DNA of 64,000 nucleotides, from contig NZ_JAPDOB010000001.1 in assembly GCF_026013565.1 (NCBI RefSeq), positions 868,001-932,000 of the forward strand. The letters run 5' to 3'. Positions 1 to 8,408 of this stretch are shown in pieces (within the stretch, counting starts at the first letter, position 1; each line of letters opens with the position of its first letter). This stretch comes from Sphingomonas arvum (GTDB lineage: Bacteria > Pseudomonadota > Alphaproteobacteria > Sphingomonadales > Sphingomonadaceae). The notes below the pieces were generated by a model. That model saw only the letters and a list, made by a program, of their open reading frames with translations. It searched no databases and was not told the DNA's origin. The position numbers and the translations under genes are program-made.

Positions 1-95
1 TGGAAGTGACCCTTAGCCGCAGCCTGTCGATCCTCAGCCAGGCGGGCGGGTCGAACAGCACCAACGTCAACGTGCGCTATCGCAAGACCTACTGA
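1..95 (+). CDS. C-terminal end of an unidentified protein (partial)
   Basis: An open frame enters from the left edge and gives about 30 residues before a TGA at 93-95. The readable tail ends in NVNVRYRKTY, an alternating polar/aromatic pattern typical of beta-strands at the end of envelope proteins. A TamB-like (DUF490) C-terminus is possible, but this is inference from a short fragment. Its stop overlaps the ATG of the next gene (ATGA-type junction), so the two are probably translationally coupled. Confidence 0.5.
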   Translation, partial: EVTLSRSLSILSQAGGSNSTNVNVRYRKTY

Positions 96-298
96 TGGGA
101 CGTCCCACGATCGCCTTCATGCTTTTGGCGCTGGCCGGCTGCGGCGAGGACCGGCGCAGCTTCAACGACAAGTATCAGAACACCGAAGAACAGCTTGAAG
201 TGAAGGCTCGCACGTTGGAGGCGAACCTGACGTCTGACTTGCCCAGATCAGATCGAGCCGGAGACGTCGGCGGAACGCAGCGGCCTGCGCCAAGGTGA
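95..298 (+). CDS. Small putative lipoprotein
   Basis: A 67-residue product with a short hydrophobic N-terminus (residues 5-14) ending in a lipobox, L-A-G-C, with the lipidation Cys at residue 16. The mature part (about 50 residues) is polar; residues 22-45 are predicted helical. I do not recognise a named family. Small lipoproteins of this sort are common in sphingomonads. The ATG overlaps the stop of the upstream partial gene, which supports both the start and co-expression. The C-terminal 20 residues (rich in R, G, P) look less constrained than the rest and could be a read-on past an ancestral stop. Confidence 0.6.
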   Translation: MGRPTIAFMLLALAGCGEDRRSFNDKYQNTEEQLEVKARTLEANLTSDLPRSDRAGDVGGTQRPAPR

Positions 299-400
299 TC
301 GGGGGGCTCAAGTCCCTCCTCTGCTACCACCCACCGACCGCTTGCTGCCGGTTTGTTAACCAACTTGGCCTAGCGCTCACTCCTTGGATGGGGAGAGGGC

Positions 401-1531
401 ATGGCTAGCCACGCGGACGGGCAGGAATGGGCAACGGCGCGCGCCGGCAACAACGGTCAGGTAAGGCCGACCGCGCCTTCTGCCGAGCGCCACCTCTACG
501 GCCCCGTGGCGGATTGGCTGCTGCTCGGCGGTAGCTCGCTTTTCATCCTGCCGCTGCTCACGCTGCTGCCCAGCCAGCGCTGGCAGGCGACGGTCGCACT
601 GACGATGATGGTGCTCGCCAACTTCATCAACCACCCGCATTTCGCCCACAGCTACCAGATCTTCTATCGGGATTTCCGGGCCAAGCTGACCGGCGGCGAG
701 CGGATGATGCGGTGGCGCTATGCCGGCGCGGGTATCCTGGCGCCGCTGCTGCTGCTTGTTTATTTCACCATCGGCCTGTGGCGGGCGGATCTGCGCATGG
801 TGGGCCTCGGCTTCAACATCATGGGGCTGTTCGTCGGCTGGCACTACGTCAAGCAGGGCTATGGCATGCTGATGGTCGACGCGGCCCTGAAGCGTCGCTT
901 CTTCAGCGAGGAGGACAAGAGGCTGCTGCTGATCAACGCCTATGCGGTATGGGTGTTCGCCTGGATCAAGCTCAACGGGGCAGCGCAGGGCAGCGAATAT
1001 TGGGGCGTGCGCACGATCAGTCTGGCGGTGCCGCATTGGCTGACGCTCACGTCAGCCCTCGTCGCGGGAGCGAGCGGCCTGACGGTGCTGACCATGCTGG
1101 CGAAGCGGCTGCGCAGCGGCGCCAAGCTGCCCGTCGCGGGCCTCACCGCTTACGGCGTCACGCTGTACGTGTGGACGGCGTTCGGTACGGCCAACCCGCT
1201 CGTGTTTCTCGTCATTCCGGCACTGCACAGCATCCAGTACCTGGCGGTGGTCTACCGCTTCCAGTCCAGCGTCGCCCATGCCGCCGAGCCAGTCAGGCCT
1301 GGCCGTGCCCTGGCTCGTTTCGGGCTGACCGGCGTGTTGCTGGGGGCGATGCTGTTCTGGGTGCTTCCGATCGCGCTTAGTGCGCGCTTCGCCTACCGGC
1401 CCGAGCTGTTCGGCGCCACGCTGTTCGTGTTCGTCGGCTGGATCAGCATCAACGTCCACCATTATTTCATGGACAGCGTCATGTGGCGGCGGGGCAACCC
1501 GGAGACGTCGCGCCACCTGTTCGGTCGCTAG
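401..1531 (+). CDS. Histidine-rich polytopic membrane protein, unknown function
   Basis: 376 residues with roughly nine hydrophobic segments (for example about 38-57, 63-80, 107-126, 130-150, 176-195, then several to residue 365). Conserved-looking histidine motifs sit at membrane edges: NHPHFAHSYQ near residue 69, WHYVKQ near 147, HSIQY near 276, and HHYFMDS near the C-terminus. Such a distribution can mark a membrane metal site, as in integral-membrane oxygenases or desaturases, but the spacing does not match a family I can name. A GAGAGG sequence precedes the ATG. The gene stands alone between the lipoprotein and the convergent psp operon, only 8 bases from the latter's last stop. Confidence 0.75.
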   Translation: MASHADGQEWATARAGNNGQVRPTAPSAERHLYGPVADWLLLGGSSLFILPLLTLLPSQRWQATVALTMMVLANFINHPHFAHSYQIFYRDFRAKLTGGERMMRWRYAGAGILAPLLLLVYFTIGLWRADLRMVGLGFNIMGLFVGWHYVKQGYGMLMVDAALKRRFFSEEDKRLLLINAYAVWVFAWIKLNGAAQGSEYWGVRTISLAVPHWLTLTSALVAGASGLTVLTMLAKRLRSGAKLPVAGLTAYGVTLYVWTAFGTANPLVFLVIPALHSIQYLAVVYRFQSSVAHAAEPVRPGRALARFGLTGVLLGAMLFWVLPIALSARFAYRPELFGATLFVFVGWISINVHHYFMDSVMWRRGNPETSRHLFGR

Positions 1532-1539
1532 CGGCGGGC

Positions 1540-1797
1540 TCAGGGCCGGTCGCGCAGCTCCTCGATCTGCCGCGCCAGGCTGTTCTCCTTGTCCACCGTG
1601 ATCCGCTCCAGCACTTGAATGCGCTCCTTGAGCTGCCGCACCTCGTCTAAAAGCTGCTTCTTCTCGGCGTCCTCGACCTGGCTCTCATGCTCGGCGTTCA
1701 GCCCGCGCGACCGACGCCTGCCGTCGGCCCGGTTCTTGAGGAGCGAGAACAGGAAGATCATGGCCATCAGGACCAGTACGAATTCAAACGGATTCAT
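1540..1797 (-). CDS. PspB-like small membrane protein (last gene of psp operon)
   Basis: 85 residues. An N-terminal membrane helix (about residues 4-20) is followed by a basic stretch and a charged coiled coil from about residue 40. It ends with the signature VLERITVDKENSLARQIEEL, which recurs in all the small proteins of this operon. The architecture (short N-out helix, cytoplasmic coiled coil) is that of PspB. The ATG overlaps the stop of the preceding gene (ATGA), so translation is coupled. The likely role is an auxiliary sensor or partner of PspA/PspC at the inner membrane; that is inference from context. Confidence 0.7.
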   Translation of the reverse strand: MNPFEFVLVLMAMIFLFSLLKNRADGRRRSRGLNAEHESQVEDAEKKQLLDEVRQLKERIQVLERITVDKENSLARQIEELRDRP

Positions 1798-2075
1798 CGC
1801 ACCTTCTCGGGGGTAGGACTGGAGGCGGGCAGGTCGCGCAGCGCCTCGATCTGCGCGGCGGTGTGGATGCCGCCATCGGTCATGATCCGCTCCAGCACAC
1901 GGACCCGCTGCTCCAGCTCCGCCACGCGGGTGACGTGCTGGGCAGCTTTCTCGGCCGTGAGCTCACTGGTGCGGTCGAGCTGCTTTTCCTTGACCCGCAG
2001 CCACATCTTGAACGGCGCGATGCCGATGGCCGCGAGCGGGATGAGCACCCAGATCCAGCTGGCGACGTCGTTCAT
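1794..2075 (-). CDS. PspB-like small membrane protein
   Basis: 93 residues. One membrane segment at about residues 6-25, then a coiled coil (residues 28-75) with the operon's recurring signature (LERIMTDGGIHTAAQIEALR). The closest relative visible here is the next gene upstream (2072-2404), which has nearly the same signature, so the pair looks like a recent duplication. It overlaps both neighbours by 4 bases. No catalytic motif is present; a structural or regulatory role beside PspA/B/C is inferred. Confidence 0.7.
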   Translation of the reverse strand: MNDVASWIWVLIPLAAIGIAPFKMWLRVKEKQLDRTSELTAEKAAQHVTRVAELEQRVRVLERIMTDGGIHTAAQIEALRDLPASSPTPEKVR

Positions 2076-2404
2076 CGCACCTGCTCGTACGCCAGGCGCT
2101 CGCCTGGAGAGCGCAGCGCGTCGATCTGAGCCGCAGTCTGCAATCCGCCGTCAGTGATGATCCGCTCCAGCACGGCAACGCGCTGCTGCACCCGCGCGAA
2201 CTCAGCGACGTCCGTCTGCGGAACGGGCGCGGTCTGCTGTGCCTGTGACGGTTCCGCGGTACGGCTCAGCCGCTCATCAACCAAGCGGTCCACCCGCTTG
2301 CGCAGCCGGCGCACGGTGAACAGGCGAAGCCAGGCGGCGTAGATCGTGACGACGCACATGAAGGTCATGAGCATCACGAACGCTTCTTCGTCGATAACGG
2401 TCAT
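2072..2404 (-). CDS. PspB-like small membrane protein
   Basis: 110 residues from an ATG at 2404. The open frame extends further upstream, but that would overlap the neighbouring gene, and an AAAGG Shine-Dalgarno lies 8 bases before this ATG. The hydrophobic helix spans about residues 9-27, a basic region follows (RRLRKRVDRL), then a Gln/Pro linker and a coiled coil ending in the shared signature (LERIITDGGLQTAAQIDALR). It overlaps the following gene by 4 bases. Its role is inferred from the operon only. Confidence 0.68.
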   Translation of the reverse strand: MTVIDEEAFVMLMTFMCVVTIYAAWLRLFTVRRLRKRVDRLVDERLSRTAEPSQAQQTAPVPQTDVAEFARVQQRVAVLERIITDGGLQTAAQIDALRSPGERLAYEQVR

Positions 2405-2435
2405 CGGTAGAGCCTTTCGGTAAGCGGCGGTGCGC

Positions 2436-2759
2436 TTAGTTGCGGGTGATCTGGAGGTTGTCGATCTCGCGGGCGAGCCGGCTGCTGTCATCGGTGACGA
2501 TGCGCTCGACATTGGCCAGCCGGTCCTTGATCGAGCCGATCTCGGCCCGCAGCTGGGCATTCTCCTGGGTGAGCAGCTTGACGCGCTCCACCGCTTCCTT
2601 CGACCCACTCGGGTGCAGTGCCTGCCCCCAGGCGCCGTCCAGCGGATAGCCATGCTTGATCCGCAGCCACGTTGTGATCACCCACCCGCCGATGGCGATG
2701 GCGACGATGGTGGCGATGAACGGAAACAGCACGCTGATGATCTGGATCTTGTCTTCCAT
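2436..2759 (-). CDS. PspB-like small membrane protein
   Basis: 107 residues. The transmembrane helix lies at about 8-31. It is followed by a short loop, then a long coiled coil from about residue 55 (VKLLTQENAQLRAEI) carrying the signature VERIVTDDSSRLAREIDNLQ. It is the fourth gene of the pspA-led operon, 25 bases after pspC. Unlike true PspB it lacks the HPNWR-type end, so it is a paralogue rather than PspB itself. Confidence 0.7.
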   Translation of the reverse strand: MEDKIQIISVLFPFIATIVAIAIGGWVITTWLRIKHGYPLDGAWGQALHPSGSKEAVERVKLLTQENAQLRAEIGSIKDRLANVERIVTDDSSRLAREIDNLQITRN

Positions 2760-2784
2760 GGCGAACCCCTGATTGGCAGGTTGA

Positions 2785-3174
2785 TCAGCGCAGCTCGTCG
2801 ATCTCTCGGGCCAGGCTGCGGTTGCTATTGAGGACGTAGCTTTCCACGTCGATCAGCCGGCGGTCGATCTCCCGAAAGCGGGCGCGGATGTCGCGGGTGG
2901 TACGGGCCGGCGACTGGCGGACGCCCTGCCAGAAGCGGCGGTCCTCCGGGTCCTGCGCGCTGAATTCGCGCGGCTTGTCCTGCGCGATCCAGCCGGTCAG
3001 CAGGTAGACGGGGATGAGCGCACCGCCACCCATCACGATCGCCAGGATCAGGAGGATGCGGACCAGCGTAACGTCGAAGCCTGTATAGTCGGCGATGCCG
3101 GCGCACACGCCCATGAACTTGCCGTTCCGCTTGTCCTTGTAGAACTTGGTCCGGCTTGGCGGTTGCGTGCTCAT
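2785..3174 (-). CDS. pspC: Phage shock protein C (PspC-domain protein)
   Basis: 129 residues. Residues 10-70 form the PspC domain: a short basic lead (KFYKDKRNGKFMGVCAGIAD) followed by hydrophobic segments (about 33-66). The C-terminal third is helical and ends in SLAREIDELR, the same ending found in the other small proteins of the operon. PspC is an inner-membrane sensor that, with PspB, binds PspA/PspF under envelope stress. The stop of pspB and this ATG are directly adjacent, so the genes are tightly coupled. Confidence 0.9.
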   Translation of the reverse strand: MSTQPPSRTKFYKDKRNGKFMGVCAGIADYTGFDVTLVRILLILAIVMGGGALIPVYLLTGWIAQDKPREFSAQDPEDRRFWQGVRQSPARTTRDIRARFREIDRRLIDVESYVLNSNRSLAREIDELR

Positions 3175-3495
3175 CTAGCGGGCCTCCCGGGCGCGGGTGC
3201 GGGCAGTCATGCGGGCCAGCTCGTCGTCCAGGTCCTGCTCGGACGTGCTAAGACGCGGCTGCTCGGGCAAGCACTGCTGCCGCCAGTTGGGGTCCTCGGC
3301 CGTCATGATCCGCTCGATCGAGCACATCCGGTCGTCCAACCGGCGAGCCATCTCGTGCAGCTCGTCGAGCAGCTTCTCGTCCGAGCCCGACAGTGTCGGC
3401 GCAGTCTTCCAGCGGGTAATATAATGAAGGATCAGCCACGGCAGGCCGATAAACAGGATGGCGACCACGATCGCCGGCACGAGAACCTCTTCCAC
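3175..3495 (-). CDS. pspB: Phage shock protein B
   Basis: 106 residues. The N-terminal membrane helix spans about 5-23 and is followed by the PspB-type LILHYITRWK. A coiled coil with RMCSIERIMTAEDPNWRQQ matches the PspB hallmark (E. coli PspB has ESILDAEHPNWR at the same place). A C-terminal extension of about 30 residues goes beyond the E. coli length of 74. PspB assists PspC in relieving PspA inhibition of PspF. It lies 3 bases after pspA in the same operon. Confidence 0.88.
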   Translation of the reverse strand: MEEVLVPAIVVAILFIGLPWLILHYITRWKTAPTLSGSDEKLLDELHEMARRLDDRMCSIERIMTAEDPNWRQQCLPEQPRLSTSEQDLDDELARMTARTRAREAR

Positions 3496-3498
3496 CGC

Positions 3499-4167
3499 TT
3501 AATTCCCCTTAGCTGCGAGCCGCGCCTTGAGCGCCTCGAGCTCGGCGTCGACCGCCTCCTCGGACTTCAGCTCGGCAATCTCTTCTTCCAGGCTCTTCGG
3601 CCCGGTCATCCCCAGCGCGTCGGCGCGGCCTTCCGCGAAGTCGGCGCGGCGCTCCAGTAGCTCGAAGCGGCTGAACGCGTCCTCGGTCCGGCTGCCGTTC
3701 AGCAGCTCGCGGGCCCGGGCACGAGTATCGGCGCTCTCGATCCGCATGGAGATGGCGTTCTGCCGCGAGCGTGCCTCGCGCAGCTTGCCCTGCAGCTTGG
3801 CGATGTCGCCCTCGTAGGTCTTGAGCGTGCCGTCGATGACCGCGATTTCGTCCTCGAGGCCCTTGGCCATGTCCGCCGCCTTCTGACGCTCCACCAGTGC
3901 CGCCTTGGCCAGATCCTCACGACCCTTGCTCAGCGCCAGCTCCGCCTTCTCGGTCCAGCTGTCCCTAAGGCCGTCGAGCCGGACCATCGCCCGGCGCATC
4001 TCCTTGGCATCGGCGATGCAGCGCGCGGCCGACGCGCGGACCTCGACCAGCGTTTCCTCCATCTCCAGGATGATCATGCGGATCATCCGGCTGGGGTCTT
4101 CCGCCCGGTCGAGCAACTCGGTGAAATTCGCCGCCATGATGTCCCGCGTGCGGGAAAAGATGCTCAT
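3499..4167 (-). CDS. pspA: Phage shock protein A (PspA/IM30 family)
   Basis: 222 residues, the same length as E. coli PspA. It begins with the IM30-type MSIFSRTRDIMAANFTELLD (amphipathic membrane-binding helix) and includes the conserved DPSRMIRMIILEMEETL. The rest is a continuous coiled coil. PspA represses PspF in the resting state and assembles on damaged inner membrane to limit proton leakage. The frame is open to 4206, but the ATG at 4167 is chosen because GAGGG precedes it and the sigma-54 promoter would start transcription at about 4203, which excludes the longer form. It is the first gene of the psp operon. Confidence 0.95.
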   Translation of the reverse strand: MSIFSRTRDIMAANFTELLDRAEDPSRMIRMIILEMEETLVEVRASAARCIADAKEMRRAMVRLDGLRDSWTEKAELALSKGREDLAKAALVERQKAADMAKGLEDEIAVIDGTLKTYEGDIAKLQGKLREARSRQNAISMRIESADTRARARELLNGSRTEDAFSRFELLERRADFAEGRADALGMTGPKSLEEEIAELKSEEAVDAELEALKARLAAKGN

Positions 4168-4213
4168 TGCTTGCCCTCGTGAACCATTGATAGGCCCTGT
4201 CTGCATTCATCTA

Positions 4214-4230
4214 TGCACAGGCCGTGCCAG
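4214..4230 (-). promoter_or_regulatory. Sigma-54 promoter of the psp operon
   Basis: Read on the minus strand, the sequence is CTGGCACGGCCTGTGCA. It contains the -24 element TGGCACG and the -12 element TGC at the correct distance (GG and GC dinucleotides 12 bases apart centre to centre). This matches the TGGCACG-N4-TTGC consensus except for one base. It lies about 47 bases upstream of the pspA ATG, beside the divergent pspF. The match to the known PspF-controlled arrangement is strong. Confidence 0.85.
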
Positions 4231-4330
4231 AAAGGTAGAAAGGCCGCAAAGCCGGTTTTTCCTTGCAGCGGCGACCTTGCCGAAGTTGAAATAGCTTGCC
4301 AAGCTTGCGTGGAATCCACCAACTGATGGG

Positions 4331-5377
4331 GTGGAGCGGACGCAGAATTTCATCGGCTCGAGCCTCGCTTTCCTCGATGCGGTCGAGCGGGCCAGCCGCG
4401 CCGCGCCGCTCAACCGTCCAGTCCTTGTGATCGGCGAACGCGGCACGGGCAAGGAGTTGATTGCCGAGCGCCTCCACCACCTGTCGTCGCGCTGGTCCGG
4501 GCCGCTGGTGACCATGAACTGCGCGGCGCTGCCGGAAAACCTGATCGAGGCCGAACTGTTCGGCCACGAGGCGGGCAGCTTTACCGGCGCGGCGAAAACC
4601 CGGCATGGCCGGTTCGAGGAGGCGGACGGCGGCACCCTGTTCCTGGACGAGCTGGCCACCTTGAGCTCGCCGGCGCAAGACCGGCTGCTGCGGGCGGTCG
4701 AGTATGGCGAGGTGACCCGCATCGGCGCCTCCAAGCCGACCAAGGTCGACGTCCGTATCGTCGCGGCCACCAACGAGAACCTGCCCAAGATGGTGGAGGA
4801 GGGCCGTTTCCGTGCCGACCTGTTGGACCGCCTGTGCTTCGAAGTGGTGAACCTGCCACCGCTGCGGCTGCGAACCGGCGACGTCCCACTCTTGGCCGAG
4901 CATTTCGGTCGACGCATGGCCGTGGAGCTCGACTGGCCGGGTTGGCCTAGCTTCTCGCGCGAAGCGATGGCCGAGCTAGAGGCCTATCCATGGCCGGGGA
5001 ACGTGCGGGAGCTGCGCAACGTGGTGGAGCGAGCCGTATACCGCTGGGAGGACCCGGAACGGCCGATCGGCGCCATCCAGTTCGATCCTTTCGCCTCGCC
5101 TTGGGCTCCGGGCAAAACCATCGCCCCCGCCGCCGGGCCGCAGCCGGTCGCGGCCGAGGCGCCTGCGCCGGCCAACCCGGGCGTCCCCGCCATGCCATCC
5201 ACCGCGACCTCAGACTTCCGCGCCGCGGTGCACGGTTACGAACGCGCACTGCTCGAGGAGGCGCTCAGGGCCAACCGCTTCAACCAGCGTGCCACCGCCG
5301 CCGCCCTGTCGCTGAGCTACGACCAGCTGCGCCATGCGCTGAAGCGCCACAAGTTGCTCGAAGGCGAGGCGGCCTGA
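4331..5377 (+). CDS. pspF: Sigma-54-dependent activator PspF
   Basis: 348 residues from a GTG start (the start of a QNFIGSSLAFLDA block, as in PspF N-termini, which lack a receiver domain). The AAA+ domain has Walker A GERGTGKE near residue 36, a GSFTGA loop at residues 82-87 (normally GAFTGA), and the Walker B region GGTLFLDE. A Pro/Ala-rich linker (about 265-295) leads to a Fis-type helix-turn-helix at the C-terminus (RATAAALSLSYDQLRHAL). It activates the divergent sigma-54 psp promoter and is inhibited by PspA. The Ala-to-Ser change in the sigma-54-contact loop is noteworthy. Confidence 0.93.
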   Translation: MERTQNFIGSSLAFLDAVERASRAAPLNRPVLVIGERGTGKELIAERLHHLSSRWSGPLVTMNCAALPENLIEAELFGHEAGSFTGAAKTRHGRFEEADGGTLFLDELATLSSPAQDRLLRAVEYGEVTRIGASKPTKVDVRIVAATNENLPKMVEEGRFRADLLDRLCFEVVNLPPLRLRTGDVPLLAEHFGRRMAVELDWPGWPSFSREAMAELEAYPWPGNVRELRNVVERAVYRWEDPERPIGAIQFDPFASPWAPGKTIAPAAGPQPVAAEAPAPANPGVPAMPSTATSDFRAAVHGYERALLEEALRANRFNQRATAAALSLSYDQLRHALKRHKLLEGEAA

Positions 5378-5440
5378 CCGCGCGTTGACACTCCGGGGGT
5401 GCCGGACCACATGGCCCGCACACCAACAGGAGTTGACGCC

Positions 5441-6049
5441 ATGGCCTTCGAAGTCGCCCCGCTGCCTTACGCCTATGAAGCGCTGGAGCCGTACATCGAC
5501 GCGCAGACCATGCGCCTTCACCACGATAAGCATCACCAAGCCTACGTCGATAACCTGAACAAGGCGGTCGATGCTGACGCGAACCTGCAGGGCAAGAGCC
5601 TGGAGGACTTGGTCCGCAGCGCCGGCTCCGCCCCAGCCGCGGTTCGCAACAATGGTGGCGGCCACTGGAACCATAGCTTCTTCTGGGAGATCATGGGCCC
5701 CGGCAACGGCTCGGGTCCGCAGGGCGAACTGGCCGACGCCATCAACTCCAAGTATGGGTCGATGGACGCGCTGCGGGAGCAGTTCAACACTGCCGGCCTC
5801 GGTCGGTTCGGCTCGGGCTGGGTATGGCTGATCGCGGTGCCCGGCGAGGGTGTCGACATCGTCTCCACGCCAAACCAGGACAACCCGTTGATGGACGTGG
5901 CCGAGCGCAAGGGCACCCCGATCCTCGGCAACGACGTGTGGGAGCACGCCTACTATCTCACCTACCAGAACCGCCGCGCGGACTACCTCAAGGCATGGTG
6001 GAACGTGGTGAACTGGGACAAGGTGCAGCAGCGCTTCGCCGCTATCTAG
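5441..6049 (+). CDS. Superoxide dismutase (Fe/Mn family, Mn-type residues)
   Basis: 202 residues. The ATG at 5441 is preceded by AGGAG at good spacing; the frame extends upstream but without support. Metal ligands fit His27, the His in [10 protein letters not shown], Asp165 and His169 (DVWEHAYY). The NQDNP motif supplies the outer-sphere Gln from the C-terminal domain and GGH replaces the Fe-type Gln position, both Mn-type or cambialistic features. It has no signal peptide, so it is cytoplasmic. It detoxifies superoxide. It follows pspF by 63 bases and may be independently transcribed. Confidence 0.95.
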   Translation: MAFEVAPLPYAYEALEPYIDAQTMRLHHDKHHQAYVDNLNKAVDADANLQGKSLEDLVRSAGSAPAAVRNNGGGHWNHSFFWEIMGPGNGSGPQGELADAINSKYGSMDALREQFNTAGLGRFGSGWVWLIAVPGEGVDIVSTPNQDNPLMDVAERKGTPILGNDVWEHAYYLTYQNRRADYLKAWWNVVNWDKVQQRFAAI

Positions 6050-6057
6050 TCTTCTAC

Positions 6058-6095
6058 GAAGGGACGTGGCCTCCGTACTTGGAGGTCACGCCTTC
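6058..6095. terminator. Bidirectional hairpin between superoxide dismutase and ABC permease
   Basis: CGTGGCCTCC and GGAGGTCACG pair (one G-T wobble) around a GTACTT loop, and GAAGG/CCTTC extend the stem after a 2-base bulge. It lies between two convergent genes and overlaps the last bases of the permease gene. There is no strong U-tract on either side. Confidence 0.6.
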
Positions 6096-6843
6096 AGCCG
6101 GTAACCCGTCCGGAAGATCCACCAGATGCCGAGCAGGCACACGCCTGCGAACCCCACGGTCGCGGCCAGCGCTGTCCCGAACGCCACGTCGGCCGTTCCG
6201 AAGAAGGTCCAGCGAAAGCCGTTAATCAGGTAGACGACGGGATTGAACAGCGTGATCTGGCGCCAGGCGGGCGGCAGCATGTCGATCGAGTAGAAGGCGC
6301 CGCCCAGGAACGTCAGCGGCGTGACTACCAGCAGCGGGATCACCTGCAGCTGCTCGAAACCCTTGGCCCAGATGCCAATAATGAATCCGAACATGCAGAA
6401 GGTCAGCGCGACCAACGCCAGATAAGCGAAAGCCAGGAAGGGGTGCAGGACCGTCAGCGGCACGAACAGGTGGGCCGTGATGAAGATCACCAGTGCCACC
6501 GTCATCGCCTTGGTCGCCGCAGCGCCAACGTAGCCGAGCACCGTCTCGAACGCCGACAGCGGCGCCGACAATATCTCGTAGATGGTCCCGGTGAAGCGCG
6601 GCATGTGAATGCCGAAGCTGGCGTTGAAGATGCTCTCGGTGAACAGGCTGAGCATCATCAGGCCGGGCACGATGAACGCGCCGTAGGGCACGCCACCTAT
6701 CTCAGTCATGCGGCTGCCGATCGCGGAGCCGAATACGATGAAGTACAGGCTGGTGGTGATCACCGGCACCGCCAGCCCTGTCCACAGCGTGCGGCGGAAG
6801 CGATGCATCTCGAACTTGTAGATTGCCCAGGCGCCACGCAGGT

Positions 6844-6847
<4 letters not shown>
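6086..6847 (-). CDS. ABC-2 type transporter permease (YadH-like)
   Basis: 253 residues with about six membrane segments and the ABC-2 permease pattern: the N-terminal cytoplasmic helix ([13 protein letters not shown]), a long central hydrophobic block, and the conserved [22 protein letters not shown] region near residue 205. It is the membrane partner of the ATPase encoded immediately upstream, whose stop overlaps this start by 4 bases. The substrate is unknown; relatives of this YadG/YadH-type pair export lipids, polysaccharides or drugs. Confidence 0.88.
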
Positions 6848-7781
<934 letters not shown>

Positions 7782-7785
<4 letters not shown>

Positions 7786-8408
7786 TCGACCGGGCCCGGT
7801 TCGGCCGGCTCGGCATCCGCCCGTCTGAGGCCATGCTTGAGCAGCATCGGGATGTTCAGCGCCGCGAACAGGAAGGTGAGGGGGATGGCGCCCCACAATT
7901 TGAACCCAACCCAGAAATCGGTTGAGCTATTGCGCCAAACCGCCTCGTTCAATCCGGCCATGAACAGGAAGAACAGCGCCCAGTTGCGGGTCAGCTTGCG
8001 CCAGCCATCCTCGTCGAGGCCAGGGTAAGCGGAGCCGAGCACTGTCTTCAGCAACGGCCGTCCTGACCACAGGCCGAAGCCGAGGAGCCCCGATACCAGC
8101 AGGTAATAGATCGTCGGCTTCAGCTTGATGAAGGTCTCGTTGTGCAGCCACAAGGTCAGGCCGCCCAGCACCACGACCATCACGCCAGAAAACCACAGCA
8201 GTGGCGAGATGTGGCGGAAGCGGATCGCCGAGTAGATCATCGCCGCCACCATCGCGACCATGAAGGCGCCCGTGGCGACGAAGATCTTGAGCAGCGGATC
8301 GACCGGCGCGAGATAGTTGGCGACGAAGAAGACCAGCAGCGGTCCAAGGTCGATCAGCAGCTTGGACGCGCCGGCCGGCTCCTGCCGGGGAGTAGGAGCG
8401 GTGCTCAT
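7782..8408 (-). CDS. yciB: Inner membrane-spanning protein YciB (septation protein A family)
   Basis: 208 residues with five to six membrane segments. It starts with a polar leader, then [18 protein letters not shown], the conserved opening of the YciB/IspZ family. Further matches are KPTIYYLL and the tryptophan-rich [17 protein letters not shown]. The family affects envelope integrity and septation in enterobacteria; the biochemical function is unsettled. It overlaps ftsY (4 bases) and the ABC ATPase (4 bases), so it is translationally coupled inside the ftsY-led run. Confidence 0.9.

Noticed and set aside
295-330. tRNA-like 3' half (T-arm-like GGGGG-CTCAAGT-CCCTC, then CTCTGCTACCA)
   Set aside because: No matching 5' acceptor strand (AGCAGAG or similar) exists within 100 bases upstream, and the first T-loop base is C instead of T. 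It may be a chance match or a decayed remnant; a tRNAscan run would settle it.
4168-4206. Longer pspA start (MQTGP...)
   Set aside because: It would lie at or upstream of the sigma-54 transcription start and has no ribosome site; the shorter start matches the family length.
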